Both the position numbers and the translations under genes were made by a program. Shown here piece by piece: positions 1 to 9,489 of a stretch of DNA of 62,797 bases. Location: assembly GCA_024103495.1 (NCBI GenBank), contig JAGFIQ010000148.1:1-62797 (forward strand), read 5' to 3'. Numbering within the stretch: the first letter of the stretch is position 1; each line of letters starts with the position of its first letter. The notes beneath the pieces are model-generated. The model saw nothing but the letters and a program-made list of their open reading frames with translations. It ran no database searches and had not been told where the DNA came from. The DNA is from Aridibacter famidurans. Lineage in GTDB: Bacteria; Acidobacteriota; Blastocatellia; Pyrinomonadales; Pyrinomonadaceae.

Positions 1-1374
1 TTATTCGATCTTTTTCGCGGGCGTGTTCCCAAGCAGAAAGCCGGTGATGCTGCCGTCCTCGCCCTTCGTGAATGTGACGGTTATGTTGATGTCCTTCGAG
101 AAGAACCTCTCTTCCGTCTCCGGCAGAAGGATGAACCTGTTGCGGCCTGCGAGGTCGCCGACCAGCTTGCCGTCCTCGAGCGAGATGCTGATCACGGTGC
201 CTTCGCCGACCTGGTACTTGCCCGTGTATCGCTCAAGCACCTTCGCGTCGAGCTCGATCGTCTTCCGCTCGGCCGGGATCTCGTATTTCTGGCCGAAATA
301 GATCGCCGAAAGCGCGTTCGCGATCGGGCCTGAAGGCGCGCCCTCGATGTTGCTCAGGACGATGAACACGACCTTGTCCTCGGGGAACCGCGTCATGCTT
401 GTGCTGAAGCCGTAGATACCTCCGCCGTGCGAGATCGCCCTTTTCTCGAATCGCTTGCCGACGTTCCATCCGAACCTGTACGCCGAATCCGCCTCGCCGG
501 TATCGAAGATCGCGTCGAGCGTCTCTTTCTTGGCTAGCTTTTCGGTGTACAGCGCCCGGTCCCATTTCAGGAGGTCGCCGGTCGACGAATAGAGCGCGCC
601 CGCCGCGTAAGGAACCGACATGTCCATATACGAGGCGTTCAGAAGGCTGCCGCTTTCCCTCTTGTATCCCGCCGCCCGGTTGGGGATGATCCGCGACGGG
701 CTGTCATAGCCCGTGCTCTTCATTCCCAAAGGCGTGAAGATGTTCTCCTGAAGGAACTGCTCGTACGTCTTTCCGGAGACCTTCTCGATGATCATCCCCA
801 GAAGGAAATAGCCGGAGTTGTTGTACGAGAACTTTTCACCCGGAGCGAAATCTAGCGGCTTGTCCTTGACCCGCTTGTACATTTCCTCGGTAGGGGTCGG
901 GAGGATGGTGTCGCGCGCGAAATCGGGAAACCCTGTGTAGCTTGGGATACCCGAGTTGTGCGCCAGAAGATGCGAGATCTTCACGGGCGCCCAGGCGTCG
1001 GGGCATTCCTCGAAATACTTGCAGATCGGATCGTCCACCGACAGTTTCCCGCGCTCCTGGAGCATAGCGATGGAAATTCCGGTGAACTGCTTTGTGATAG
1101 AGCCGAGCCGGAAGACGCTCTCGGGCTTGTTCGGGACGCCGAGCTCGATGCTCGCCATTCCGTACCCCTTGCTGAAAACGGGCTTGCCGTCCCTGGCGAT
1201 CATTACGGTCCCGCTGAACCCGTGGACCTTAACGGCGGCTTCCATATATTCCGCGACCTTCGCGTCGAGATCGGCGGGCGGCGAGCTTCCGTTCTGGGCG
1301 AAGGCGGCGGAGATGAAAAGGAGCATCAGCGCGAGAGCCAATGCGAGGCGTGGATGTATGAGTTTGAGTTTCAT
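1..1374 (-). CDS. Secreted beta-lactamase-family serine hydrolase (copy A)
   Basis: A 457-residue serine hydrolase of the class C beta-lactamase/S12 peptidase family, which includes DD-carboxypeptidases, D-aminopeptidases and esterases. Residues 1-26 are a signal peptide ending in AFA. The nucleophile motif is SITK (about 92-95), the YxN motif is YNN (184-186), and the third motif is SHGGG (about 315-319) where penicillin-binding proteins have KTG. Frame is complete; the stop lies at the window edge. It is the last gene of the minus-strand peptide-scavenging cluster, 246 bp after the M19 gene, so it may have its own promoter. A periplasmic peptidase acting on D-residue peptides is inferred from context; an esterase is also possible. 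Confidence 0.85.
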   Translation of the reverse strand: MKLKLIHPRLALALALMLLFISAAFAQNGSSPPADLDAKVAEYMEAAVKVHGFSGTVMIARDGKPVFSKGYGMASIELGVPNKPESVFRLGSITKQFTGISIAMLQERGKLSVDDPICKYFEECPDAWAPVKISHLLAHNSGIPSYTGFPDFARDTILPTPTEEMYKRVKDKPLDFAPGEKFSYNNSGYFLLGMIIEKVSGKTYEQFLQENIFTPLGMKSTGYDSPSRIIPNRAAGYKRESGSLLNASYMDMSVPYAAGALYSSTGDLLKWDRALYTEKLAKKETLDAIFDTGEADSAYRFGWNVGKRFEKRAISHGGGIYGFSTSMTRFPEDKVVFIVLSNIEGAPSGPIANALSAIYFGQKYEIPAERKTIELDAKVLERYTGKYQVGEGTVISISLEDGKLVGDLAGRNRFILLPETEERFFSKDINITVTFTKGEDGSITGFLLGNTPAKKIE

Positions 1375-1620
1375 TTTCTTGATTCGGAAATTAGCCGCGG
1401 ATCTCGCGGATCAACGCAGATCCGGAAGGAATCCGCGGAATCAGCGCGATCCGCGGCCGACTTTATTATGCCCGTCGCTTGCGCTCCGGGTTCTCATTGC
1501 CCGCCGCTACGCGGCTCACAGCTCACTGCCACGCGTTCCCCGGCACGAGTGCCGGGGCTAAACGGCTCACTGCTCGTCGTACGCCGTGGGCGGGGACAAG
1601 CCCCGCCCCTACAGTGACGC
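1375..1620. repeat. Intergenic hairpin-rich repeat region
   Basis: No gene is seen here. From about 1390 to 1450 there are several degenerate copies of a 'cgcggat' unit. From about 1535 to 1612 there are two strong inverted repeats, CCCCGGCAC/GTGCCGGGG and GGGCGGGG/CCCCGCCC, each with a short loop. The words 'ggctaaacggctca' recur near 24.15 kb, so this is a dispersed REP-like sequence between two genes of the cluster. Confidence 0.55.
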
Positions 1621-2820
1621 TTACTGGTCCTTGGTCCCTGGTCCCTGGTCAATGCTCCAGATCTCGGAAAGAACCCGCTTGAAGTTTCCTCCGAGGACCC
1701 CCTCGATCTCCGGGTCGGTAAATCCCCTTCGTATCAGCCCCTCGGTCAGGTCGTACATACGCTTCGGGTGGTCGAGGCCCTCGATGTCGATCTTCTCGCG
1801 GAATCCGTAACTGCCCTTGTATCCCGCGCGCAACTGCTTGTTCAGCTCGGGCGGCATCTTGTCGTAGCCGTAAAGGTCTATGTCGCTGCCGACGCCCAGG
1901 TGCTCCGGCCCGATCCATCTCTTTACCTGCTCGAAGTGATCGATGCAGTCCTCGATGTCCGTCGGCTCGCTCGCCTTCACGAACATACGCACCCCGGTAA
2001 TGCCCATCACGCCGCCGCTCTTCCCGAGCGCCCTGACGGCCTCCTCGGTCTTTGTGCGGGGATGTCCGCCGGCATACATTCGAAGATTCGAGTGCGTTAT
2101 CAGGACCGGCTTCTTCGAGATCTCGAAGGCGTCCAGCGTCGTCTTGTCGCCGCAGTGCGAAACGTCGACCGCCATTCCGACCTTGTTCATGCGCTCGATG
2201 ATCGCAACTCCGAAATCGGAGATCCCTCCGTCGACGCGCTCGGTCGAGCCGTTCCCGATCATATTCCGCGCGTTGTAAGTAAGCTGCGAGACCCTCTGCC
2301 CCAGCGCGCGGAAGGTATCGACGTCGTTTGGCCGACGGAAATGGTCGGAATTCTGCAGTCCGAGCAATACGCCCATCTTCCCTGAGGCCTTCACGCGGCC
2401 CAGGTCGCCCGCGCTGTCGATCCTCATAAATTTATCGTCGTGGTTGGCGATGAAACCGTTCCACATCGCGAAGAAGGACAAGGCAGTCTCGTAAGCGTTC
2501 GGGCCGCCCAGGCCGACCGCCGGATGGATCACGTCGATGTTCGACTCTTTGTAAGGCTTGAAATCCTCATCGGTGAACGATTCGGGATCGGCCATCCACT
2601 TGTTGCCCTTCGGGAAATCGAGCGTCAAAACACAGAGCATGTCGATGACGGTCGAGCGGTTCACGAGGTCGATCGCTTTCGCCGAATATTCGGCGGCCGA
2701 TCCGGCAAAGATCCGGTAACTGCCGCGGTTGATCATCGGCGCGGCAACGATCGCGGCGCCCGCCGCCGCCAGTCCCTTCAGCGCGGTCCTTCTCGATACT
2801 TTCGTTTCTTCTTTTTTCAT
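1621..2820 (-). CDS. Tat-exported membrane dipeptidase (peptidase M19) with degenerate metal site
   Basis: A 399-residue renal-dipeptidase-family protein. M19 enzymes are TIM-barrel zinc hydrolases that cleave dipeptides, including those with a C-terminal D-residue. The N-terminus has a twin-arginine signal (SRRTALKG, 9-16) followed by a hydrophobic stretch. The late ligands are visible: DVSHCG, THSN and GVGSD. The early HxD ligand pair expected after 'VID' reads MLCV at about 61-64, and the bridging Glu region reads GLQNSDH. The binuclear site therefore looks incomplete and activity may differ from the textbook reaction. The start is 4 nt after the stop of the preceding serine hydrolase, so the two are co-transcribed. 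Confidence 0.85.
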   Translation of the reverse strand: MKKEETKVSRRTALKGLAAAGAAIVAAPMINRGSYRIFAGSAAEYSAKAIDLVNRSTVIDMLCVLTLDFPKGNKWMADPESFTDEDFKPYKESNIDVIHPAVGLGGPNAYETALSFFAMWNGFIANHDDKFMRIDSAGDLGRVKASGKMGVLLGLQNSDHFRRPNDVDTFRALGQRVSQLTYNARNMIGNGSTERVDGGISDFGVAIIERMNKVGMAVDVSHCGDKTTLDAFEISKKPVLITHSNLRMYAGGHPRTKTEEAVRALGKSGGVMGITGVRMFVKASEPTDIEDCIDHFEQVKRWIGPEHLGVGSDIDLYGYDKMPPELNKQLRAGYKGSYGFREKIDIEGLDHPKRMYDLTEGLIRRGFTDPEIEGVLGGNFKRVLSEIWSIDQGPGTKDQ

Positions 2821-2824
2821 TTGT

Positions 2825-4810
2825 TTAATATGTCGAGCTGATCACCAGCAGGTTCGCCACGTACGCGAACCATAGGAATCCGATACAGCACAGCGCGAAC
2901 AGAGCCGCGCGCAGGCGGTACCAGATCGAGCACTTGATCATCCAGCAATAGACGGCGTTGAAGAGCACCAGGATCGTGCCCAGCGCGCCGATGATCCCGA
3001 TCCCCTGCACAAGGAAGAACCACACATTGCCCTGGTCGCTCAGGAAATCGATGTTCGAAAGAGCGTAGGTTACCAGCGAGACAAGACCGATCACGAGGAT
3101 CAGGTCGAGCGCGAAGACGACCCAGACGCCGTAGCGAAGGAGTTTCTGGTACTTCGTGTATTCCAGCTTGTGGCCGTATCTGCGCCGTGTCAGCCACGCG
3201 ATCGGGGCGAGAATCAGCGTCAGCGCCATTATCCCGAGCGAGATCCCAAGCACGGGAAGCAGGATGCCCGAATTCTCGAAGAACCCGACCCGCTTGAAGA
3301 CCATAAACGGGTACTGGATTATCAGCTGCATCCTGCCTTCATCATCCGGCTTGAAAATGACGGTGCTCTGGCCGTTGACGTCGCGGAAGGTCATCGGCTC
3401 GACGGCCTTGAACTTTATCGGCTGTCCGCTCGGTTCGGTGAAGGCGTCGATCGTGATCGTGCCCTCGCCCGCGGGCGAAACGGTAGCTTCGCCAAGCACC
3501 GCGGCGACGCGAAGGAAAGAATGCTCGCTCCGTCGGCTGACCATGTATTTTCCGGCGACCGCCTGCGCGTCCGCCTCGGCGTTTTCGTAGGTCTTCTCTT
3601 CGGGTTCGTACGGGAAATAGCGGTCGAGGAAGGTCTCCCAGATGATCGACCTGCCGGACACCTCGCCCTTTCCGCCGCTGTTGTAGGAAATGAAAAAGCC
3701 CAGGTTCTTCTCGGGTATCAGGTGAAGATCGCTGTGAAATGCGATCGTGTCGCCGCCGTGGCCTATGATCCGGAGCCCGTTGCGCGATTCCTCGTAGAAA
3801 CCGTGGGCCATCGCGTTCGCCTTGTCGTCTAGCGCGAACAGGCGGCTGTGCATAAGCTCGGTCGTTTCGGGCTTCAGGAGCTGCGCGTCGCCGAGCTTTC
3901 CTCCGTTGAGGTGAGCCAGCATGAACTTCGCCATATCCGTCGCGGAGCTCGTAAGGCTTCCGGCCGGGAACGGGACCACCACCTCGAACGAAACGGTCTC
4001 GACGTCCGAAGCGAGCCTGTAGCCGTTCGACATATCGCCCGCGATCTCTTCCGGAAGCGGCTGGACGAACGTCGAGCGATCCATGCCGAGCGGCTTGAAA
4101 ATGTTGTCCGCCACGTAGTCGTTGAACGGCTTGCCGGAGATCCTCTCGACCACGTATCCCGCCAGCGCGGTCCCATAGTTCGAGTACGCCGGAACGGTAC
4201 CCGGCGGGAAGATGCGGTTCGGAACGTGGGTCTTGAGATATTCGCCCAGGTTCAGCTCGCCCGCCTGCGTCTTGAACAGGTCCTTGACCGCCTCCTCGAA
4301 GCCTGGAGTGTGCGTCAGGATGTGCTTCATCGTTATCGGCTTGCCGAACGCTTCCGGGATCTTGAAATCGAGGTACTCGTTGATGTCCTTGTCGAGGTCC
4401 AGCTTGCCCTGTTCGTGGAGCTGCATCACCGCCGTCCACGTGAAGAGCTTCGAGATCGAGCCCGGGCGGAACAGCGTCTTCTCCGCGTCGACCGGCTTGC
4501 GCGCCTTCACGTCCGCGTAGCCGTATCCCTTCGCGAAGATCACCTCTCCGTCGCGAACGACAGAAACGGTCGCGCCGGCGATGTTCTCGCGTTCGAGTTG
4601 CGCCGGGAGAATGCCTTCGAAGAAGGCGTCGAGATCCGCGGCGGTGAGCTTGTCGGCCGGCGAAGGAGCCTCTTCGCCTTCCGCCTGAGCCTCGGGAGCG
4701 GATCCGGCCTCCGGCGTCGCTTCCGCCGCGGGCGTTGGTTCCGGGGACTGGCCGGGGAATGATGCCAGGAGTAAAAGAAGTAAGGCCGCAAGAGCCGCAG
4801 TTTTTTTCAT
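2825..4810 (-). CDS. Serine hydrolase with C-terminal four-helix membrane domain (copy B)
   Basis: A 661-residue protein: a signal peptide (1-20), a Pro/Glu/Ala-rich linker (about 22-50), then a beta-lactamase-fold domain with SISK, YSN and GHGGD motifs. After it come about 170 residues containing four predicted transmembrane helices (first near GISLGIMALTLILAPIAWL, last near the C-terminus). The catalytic domain should sit in the periplasm, tethered to the inner membrane. Family activity is hydrolysis of peptide, amide or ester bonds. It lies 72 bp after the upstream deacylase gene and 4 bp before the M19 gene, consistent with one transcript. The membrane domain sets it apart from copies A and C. 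Confidence 0.85.
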   Translation of the reverse strand: MKKTAALAALLLLLLASFPGQSPEPTPAAEATPEAGSAPEAQAEGEEAPSPADKLTAADLDAFFEGILPAQLERENIAGATVSVVRDGEVIFAKGYGYADVKARKPVDAEKTLFRPGSISKLFTWTAVMQLHEQGKLDLDKDINEYLDFKIPEAFGKPITMKHILTHTPGFEEAVKDLFKTQAGELNLGEYLKTHVPNRIFPPGTVPAYSNYGTALAGYVVERISGKPFNDYVADNIFKPLGMDRSTFVQPLPEEIAGDMSNGYRLASDVETVSFEVVVPFPAGSLTSSATDMAKFMLAHLNGGKLGDAQLLKPETTELMHSRLFALDDKANAMAHGFYEESRNGLRIIGHGGDTIAFHSDLHLIPEKNLGFFISYNSGGKGEVSGRSIIWETFLDRYFPYEPEEKTYENAEADAQAVAGKYMVSRRSEHSFLRVAAVLGEATVSPAGEGTITIDAFTEPSGQPIKFKAVEPMTFRDVNGQSTVIFKPDDEGRMQLIIQYPFMVFKRVGFFENSGILLPVLGISLGIMALTLILAPIAWLTRRRYGHKLEYTKYQKLLRYGVWVVFALDLILVIGLVSLVTYALSNIDFLSDQGNVWFFLVQGIGIIGALGTILVLFNAVYCWMIKCSIWYRLRAALFALCCIGFLWFAYVANLLVISSTY

Positions 4811-4882
4811 TTCAGTTCCGCCTTTTGGTATGAAATTGCGTACGCCGCACCGGGCTCTCGCCCCCGACGCGGCGCATCGCTG

Positions 4883-6544
4883 TCAGTCCTGCTTCCCTTG
4901 CCCGTATATAACCTTTCCGGGCTTCGCGCCCGTGTGCTTTCCGTTCTCGACGACAACCGTTCCGTTCACGAGCACTCGGTCGATACCGACCGGGCTCAGT
5001 AGCGGCTCTTCGAAGGTCGCGCGATCGTTGATCTTCTCGTAATCGAAGATCACCGCGTCCGCCCACATTCCTTCCTTGATCAGGCCCCTTTCGGGGATCC
5101 GAAGCCGGGTCGCCGGCCAGGAGGTCATCTTCCTGATCGCTTCCTCAAGGCTTATCACCTTTTTCTCGCGTACATAGCGCGCGATAAGCCGAGGATGGTT
5201 GCCGTACGAGCGCGGGTGCGGCAGGCCGAGCGTGTCGACCTCGCCCGGTTTTAGCGCCGCGCCGGCATCGCTCCCTATGCTTGTCCAGGGAAACTTGAGC
5301 GCGGTGATCACATCGTCCTCGCTCATCATGAAGTAGAGCGCATAAACCCTTGCGGTGCCCTGAAGCACGAGGTCGAAAGCCGTGTCGGCGGGCTCTTTCC
5401 CGAGTTCCTTGGCGATCGCCGCGATGCTTTTTCCTTCGAACTTCGCGTTTTCCTCGTTCCGCGCATTGACCAGAATGATGTTTTCCCAGCCGCCCGACGC
5501 CTCGACGATGTTCCACCAGCCGGGCGATCCCTCGACGATCTCTCGTTTTAGGCGCGCCCTGATCTCCGGATCGTTCAGTCGTTCGACGAGCTTTGCGACG
5601 CCGCCTTCGAATGCCCACGAAGGTATCGTTGCCTCGAGCCCCGTCCCGCCGGCGGTGTACAGATAAATGTCCGCCGCGACATCGACCCCGCGCCCTCGCG
5701 CACGCTCGATCGCTTCGCCCGCTTCGCGCATCAGCCGGCCCCATCCGGGCTGGTATGCCGCCTTGAGGTGAAAGATCTCTACCGGAAGGCCGCCCTTTTC
5801 GCCGATCTCGATCGCCTCTTCGACCGCACCGACCAGGCCCTTGCCCTCGTCTCGCATATGAGTGGCGTAGATGCCGCCGTATCTTCCGGTTACCTTCGCC
5901 AGCTCGATCAGCTCCGGGGTCTTGGCGTAGCTAGAAGGCGGATAGATAAGCGCGGTCGTCATTCCCATTGCGCCGGCCTTCATCGCTTTCTCGATGATCG
6001 CCTTCATACGCTCGAGCTCTCCCGCGTTCGGTGCCCTCGAGTCCATCCCGAGCACGGCGACCCTGGCCTGGGTGGCGCTGAAATAGGTCCCGAAGTTTAT
6101 GCTGATGCCGCTTGTCTCAAGGCCTTTGAAGTACTCGCCGATCTGGTCCACGGGAACCGGCGTCCCGCCCTCGCCCCCGATCGCGGTCGTGACCCCCATA
6201 AACAGCTTGTTCTCAGCGAGGCCGTTCTGCGGAAGGACCGAACCGGACTGGTCCATCGAATCGATCCAGCCCGGCGAAACATATTTTCCGGTTGCGTCGA
6301 TCTCGACCTTGCCCTTTCCTTCGACCGTCCCGATCCTCGCGAACCGGCCGTCTTTGATCGCTACATCCGCAAGTATCCAGGGATTGCCCGCTCCGTCCAG
6401 GACGCGCCCGTTGCGTATGACGACATCGTACTCCTGCGCGAAGAGAGGCGCCGCGAAAAGCGCAAGAACGGCGATCAGAAGAACGCCGCCGCGGATCAGA
6501 CGCGGAATGCTTAGGAAGCTCGGTTTGCAGGATTTCTCGATCAC
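4883..6544 (-). CDS. N-acyl-D-amino-acid deacylase family amidohydrolase (copy 1)
   Basis: A 553-residue D-aminoacylase-like amidohydrolase. The family releases D-amino acids from N-acyl-D-amino acids. A GTG start at 6544 gives a basic N-terminus and a hydrophobic signal (about 15-36) ending LFAQ; no good ribosome site is visible. The composite beta-sandwich opens with YDVVIRNGRVLDGAGNPW. The usual HxH motif after PGWID is replaced by SMDQSG and the NCG zinc ligand by EGG. Candidate downstream ligands remain: ATHMRDE, FHLKA and SIGSD. Ends in the usual ARPGKV-type tail (GAKPGKVIYG). It is a close paralogue of the neighbour at 6567-8219 and follows it by 22 bp. Secretion to the periplasm is inferred. 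Confidence 0.85.
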   Translation of the reverse strand: MIEKSCKPSFLSIPRLIRGGVLLIAVLALFAAPLFAQEYDVVIRNGRVLDGAGNPWILADVAIKDGRFARIGTVEGKGKVEIDATGKYVSPGWIDSMDQSGSVLPQNGLAENKLFMGVTTAIGGEGGTPVPVDQIGEYFKGLETSGISINFGTYFSATQARVAVLGMDSRAPNAGELERMKAIIEKAMKAGAMGMTTALIYPPSSYAKTPELIELAKVTGRYGGIYATHMRDEGKGLVGAVEEAIEIGEKGGLPVEIFHLKAAYQPGWGRLMREAGEAIERARGRGVDVAADIYLYTAGGTGLEATIPSWAFEGGVAKLVERLNDPEIRARLKREIVEGSPGWWNIVEASGGWENIILVNARNEENAKFEGKSIAAIAKELGKEPADTAFDLVLQGTARVYALYFMMSEDDVITALKFPWTSIGSDAGAALKPGEVDTLGLPHPRSYGNHPRLIARYVREKKVISLEEAIRKMTSWPATRLRIPERGLIKEGMWADAVIFDYEKINDRATFEEPLLSPVGIDRVLVNGTVVVENGKHTGAKPGKVIYGQGKQD

Positions 6545-6566
6545 TTATCTGTTGTTGTGAAGCGGT

Positions 6567-8219
6567 TTACGGCATCTGCCTGCCGGGCCCGTAGATCACC
6601 TTTCCGGGCCTCGCGCCGGTGTGCTTGCCCTTCTCCATCACCACCGTGCCGTTCACGAGTACGTAGTCGATCCCGGTCGGACGCCTGTACGGGTGCTCGT
6701 ACGTGGCGGTGTCGTTTATCGTTTCGAGATCGAAGATCACGACGTCCGCCCAGAGGCCTTCCTTGATCAGCCCGCGCGAGGGGATCCGCATACGTGTCGC
6801 CGGCCAGGACGTGAGTTTTCTTACCGCTTCCGGCAAAGAGATCACGTTCTTCTCCCGCACATAATGCGCGATCAGCCTGGGGAAGTTACCGTAGCCTCGC
6901 GGATGGCCCATTCCGACCGTTTCGGGATCGGGCATCTCTGCGGACGCCGCCGCGTCGCTCCCGAGGCTTGTCCAGGGGAACTTCACCGCCATTTCGATAT
7001 CCGACGCGGACATCATGAAATAGAGCGCCGAAACCCTGCCCTCGCCCTGGAGGATCAGGTCGAATGCCGCGTCAGCCGGGTGCTTGTTCCATTCCTTGGC
7101 GATCTCGGCGATGTTCTTGTTCTCGAACTTCTTGTTCTCCTCGTTCCCGGCGAAGACGAGAAGCACGTTCTCCCAACCGCCCGCGGCCTCGACAATGTTC
7201 CACCAGCCTGGCGATCCGGTCTCGATCTCTTTCTTCAGGCGCTCGCGGATCGCGGGATCGCGCAGGCGCTCCATTAGCTTGTCCCTGCCGCCGTCCGACG
7301 CCCACGCCGGGATCACTGCAGTCAGCCCCGTTCCGCCGGCCTCGTACAGGTACATGTTCGCGGTGACGTCGACGCCCCGTTTTCTCGCGGCCTCGATGGT
7401 CTCTCCGGCCTTCGTCATCAGCGTGCCCCAGCCGGGCTGGTAGGCCGCCTTCAGATGGAAGACCTCGACCGGAACCCCTGCCTTTTCACCGATCTCGATC
7501 GCTTCTTCGATCGCCTCGATCAGCTCCTTTCCCTCGCCGCGTATGTGGCTAGAGTAGAAGCCGCCGTATTTTCCGGCGACCTTCGCCATCGCGATCAGCT
7601 CTTCTGTCTCGGCATAGCTGGCGGGAGGGTAGATCAAAGCTGTCGTGATGCCCAACGCGCCCGCCTTCATTGCCTCTTCGACGATCGCGCCCATCTTCGC
7701 GAGCTCTTCGGCGTTCGGGTCCTTGTCGTCCGGACCAAGAACCGCGACCCTTGCCTGCCTTTCGGCGAACGAGGTCCCGAAGTTCATGCTTATGCCGTCC
7801 GATTCGAGCTTCGCGAAGTACGCGGCAAGTTCTTCAGCCGGAACCGGCGTTCCGCCTTCGCCGGCGATGCCCGTGGTGATCCCCTGCATCAGCTTGCTTT
7901 CGGCGAGCCCGTTGCGCGCGAGGACGCCCCCGGACTGGTCGAGCATATCGATCCATCCCGGCGTGACGTATCTTCCGGTCGCGTCGATCTCGCGTTTGCC
8001 TTTGCCTCTGACGACGCCGATCTTCACGAACTTGCCATCTTTGATCGCGACGTCGGCCGCGATCCACGGATTACCGCCCCCGTCCAGCACGCGGCCGTTC
8101 CGGATCACGATATCGTATTCGGCGGCGCCGTTCTGTGCCGCAGCGGGCAGCACAAGGACATTCAGGACAAGCAGCGCGGCGAGCGCCACGGACAATATCT
8201 TTGAAACACGTTCTCTCAT
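6567..8219 (-). CDS. N-acyl-D-amino-acid deacylase family amidohydrolase (copy 2)
   Basis: A 550-residue paralogue of the preceding D-aminoacylase-like protein, alignable from the YDIVIRNGRVLDGGGNPW strand to the GARPGKVIYGPG tail. A signal peptide occupies about 1-29 (ending AAAQ). As in its twin, the HxH position reads MLDQSG and the Cys ligand is replaced by EGG, while SSHIRGE, FHLKA and SLGSD keep the later ligands. The ATG at 8219 overlaps the TGA of the upstream serine hydrolase by 4 bp (ATGA) and is preceded by GAGGG, so it is translationally coupled. Retention of two copies suggests different acyl or side-chain preference; that is inference. Confidence 0.86.
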   Translation of the reverse strand: MRERVSKILSVALAALLVLNVLVLPAAAQNGAAEYDIVIRNGRVLDGGGNPWIAADVAIKDGKFVKIGVVRGKGKREIDATGRYVTPGWIDMLDQSGGVLARNGLAESKLMQGITTGIAGEGGTPVPAEELAAYFAKLESDGISMNFGTSFAERQARVAVLGPDDKDPNAEELAKMGAIVEEAMKAGALGITTALIYPPASYAETEELIAMAKVAGKYGGFYSSHIRGEGKELIEAIEEAIEIGEKAGVPVEVFHLKAAYQPGWGTLMTKAGETIEAARKRGVDVTANMYLYEAGGTGLTAVIPAWASDGGRDKLMERLRDPAIRERLKKEIETGSPGWWNIVEAAGGWENVLLVFAGNEENKKFENKNIAEIAKEWNKHPADAAFDLILQGEGRVSALYFMMSASDIEMAVKFPWTSLGSDAAASAEMPDPETVGMGHPRGYGNFPRLIAHYVREKNVISLPEAVRKLTSWPATRMRIPSRGLIKEGLWADVVIFDLETINDTATYEHPYRRPTGIDYVLVNGTVVMEKGKHTGARPGKVIYGPGRQMP

Positions 8220-9442
8220 CTATCTGCCCTCGCGGCCGAAGCCTGCTTTTCGTCCCCGGAATGCTTGATCATGAGGTCGATCGCCCGGTCGCCAAGCTTG
8301 AAGAGGTGCGGGTGCGCCCGGTGGCCGTTCGTCAGGATCGCGAATCCGTACTTGCGGTCCTTGTTTCCGAGCAGGTACGCGGTGTAACCTGCGAGGCTGC
8401 CGCTGTGGGCGAAGTAGTGGTCTCCGTTGCGGACCTGCGACCACCAGGTCAGGCCGAAGCCGGCGGTCTCGTTGCCCCATATGCCCTCGACGCCGCCCTT
8501 GAACTGGTCGTACTGAAGAGTGTGCATCTGCTCGAGCGTCTCGGTCTTGATCACCTGCTTGCCTTTGAAGACCCCGCCGTTGAGGTTCATTATCATCCAG
8601 TTCGCCTGGTCGAGGATCGTGCCGTACGTGATTCCGGCGGGATAGACCGCCGCCCTGATCCTCGTTGCGGGAACCTGGGCTCCGGTCTGCGGGTTAACCA
8701 CGTACGGGACCGAAAGGCGCTGGTCCATGTCCGGAGTCGGATCGAAAGCCGTGCTCTTCATTTCGAGCGGGTCCCACACGTTCTGCTGGATGTACTGCTT
8801 GTAAGGAACTCCCGAGAGCTTCTCGACAAGATAACCGATCAATGTAAACGCGGGATTCGAGTATTCGACCTTCGTCATCGGCGGATGTTCGACCTTCAGC
8901 TGCGTCCTCACGTACGTATCCAGGTCCATCGTCGCGCCGTTGTTCCAGACCGGGATCGCTCCGAAATCGCCGGTGAGGCCCGATGTGTGCGTGAACAGAT
9001 GACGGAACGTGACCGGGTTGGACGGTTCGTCGCCGGGAATCTTGAAGTCCAGGTATTTCGATACAGGATCGTCCAGCTTGAACTTCCCTTCTTCCATAAG
9101 CTTGAGCAGAGCGACGGTGGACATCGCCTTAAAGGTCGATCCGATCAGGTAGACCGTTTCCGTCGCGGCCGGCGTGCGCGCCCATAGGTTCGATTCGCCG
9201 TACGCGCCGGTCCAGATAACCTTGTCGCCTTCGATCAGCGCGACCGTACACGAAGGGATCTTGCCTTCGATCATCATCCGCCTTATCTCGGGCTCGAGTT
9301 CCGGCGCGAGCTTGTCGACGGCGACTGCGCGGGCGGAAGCGGCTCCGGAAAACGACGCCAAAATGAGGAAGGCGATGGCCAGAAACAGCCCCGGCCCGGG
9401 GACTCGACGATTGTTCATAAAGGTTTTGGAAGCTGTCATCAT
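8216..9442 (-). CDS. Secreted serine hydrolase, beta-lactamase family (copy C)
   Basis: A 408-residue class C beta-lactamase/S12-family protein with a hydrophobic signal at about 18-38. Motifs: GSTFK (nucleophile Ser and general-base Lys), YSNPAF (YxN) and AHSGSLAG (third motif). It lacks an extra C-terminal domain. The tandem ATG codons at 9440-9442 and 9437-9439 are both possible starts; no clear ribosome site is seen. It heads a tightly packed five-gene run (C, deacylase 2, deacylase 1, B, M19). It is separated from the upstream CocE gene by a palindromic repeat element. Likely a periplasmic D-peptidase or esterase. Confidence 0.85.
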   Translation of the reverse strand: MMTASKTFMNNRRVPGPGLFLAIAFLILASFSGAASARAVAVDKLAPELEPEIRRMMIEGKIPSCTVALIEGDKVIWTGAYGESNLWARTPAATETVYLIGSTFKAMSTVALLKLMEEGKFKLDDPVSKYLDFKIPGDEPSNPVTFRHLFTHTSGLTGDFGAIPVWNNGATMDLDTYVRTQLKVEHPPMTKVEYSNPAFTLIGYLVEKLSGVPYKQYIQQNVWDPLEMKSTAFDPTPDMDQRLSVPYVVNPQTGAQVPATRIRAAVYPAGITYGTILDQANWMIMNLNGGVFKGKQVIKTETLEQMHTLQYDQFKGGVEGIWGNETAGFGLTWWSQVRNGDHYFAHSGSLAGYTAYLLGNKDRKYGFAILTNGHRAHPHLFKLGDRAIDLMIKHSGDEKQASAARADR

Positions 9443-9489
9443 TATTTCGATCAGTTATGTGAGCCGTCTCGCGAACTGTAAGTAACGAT

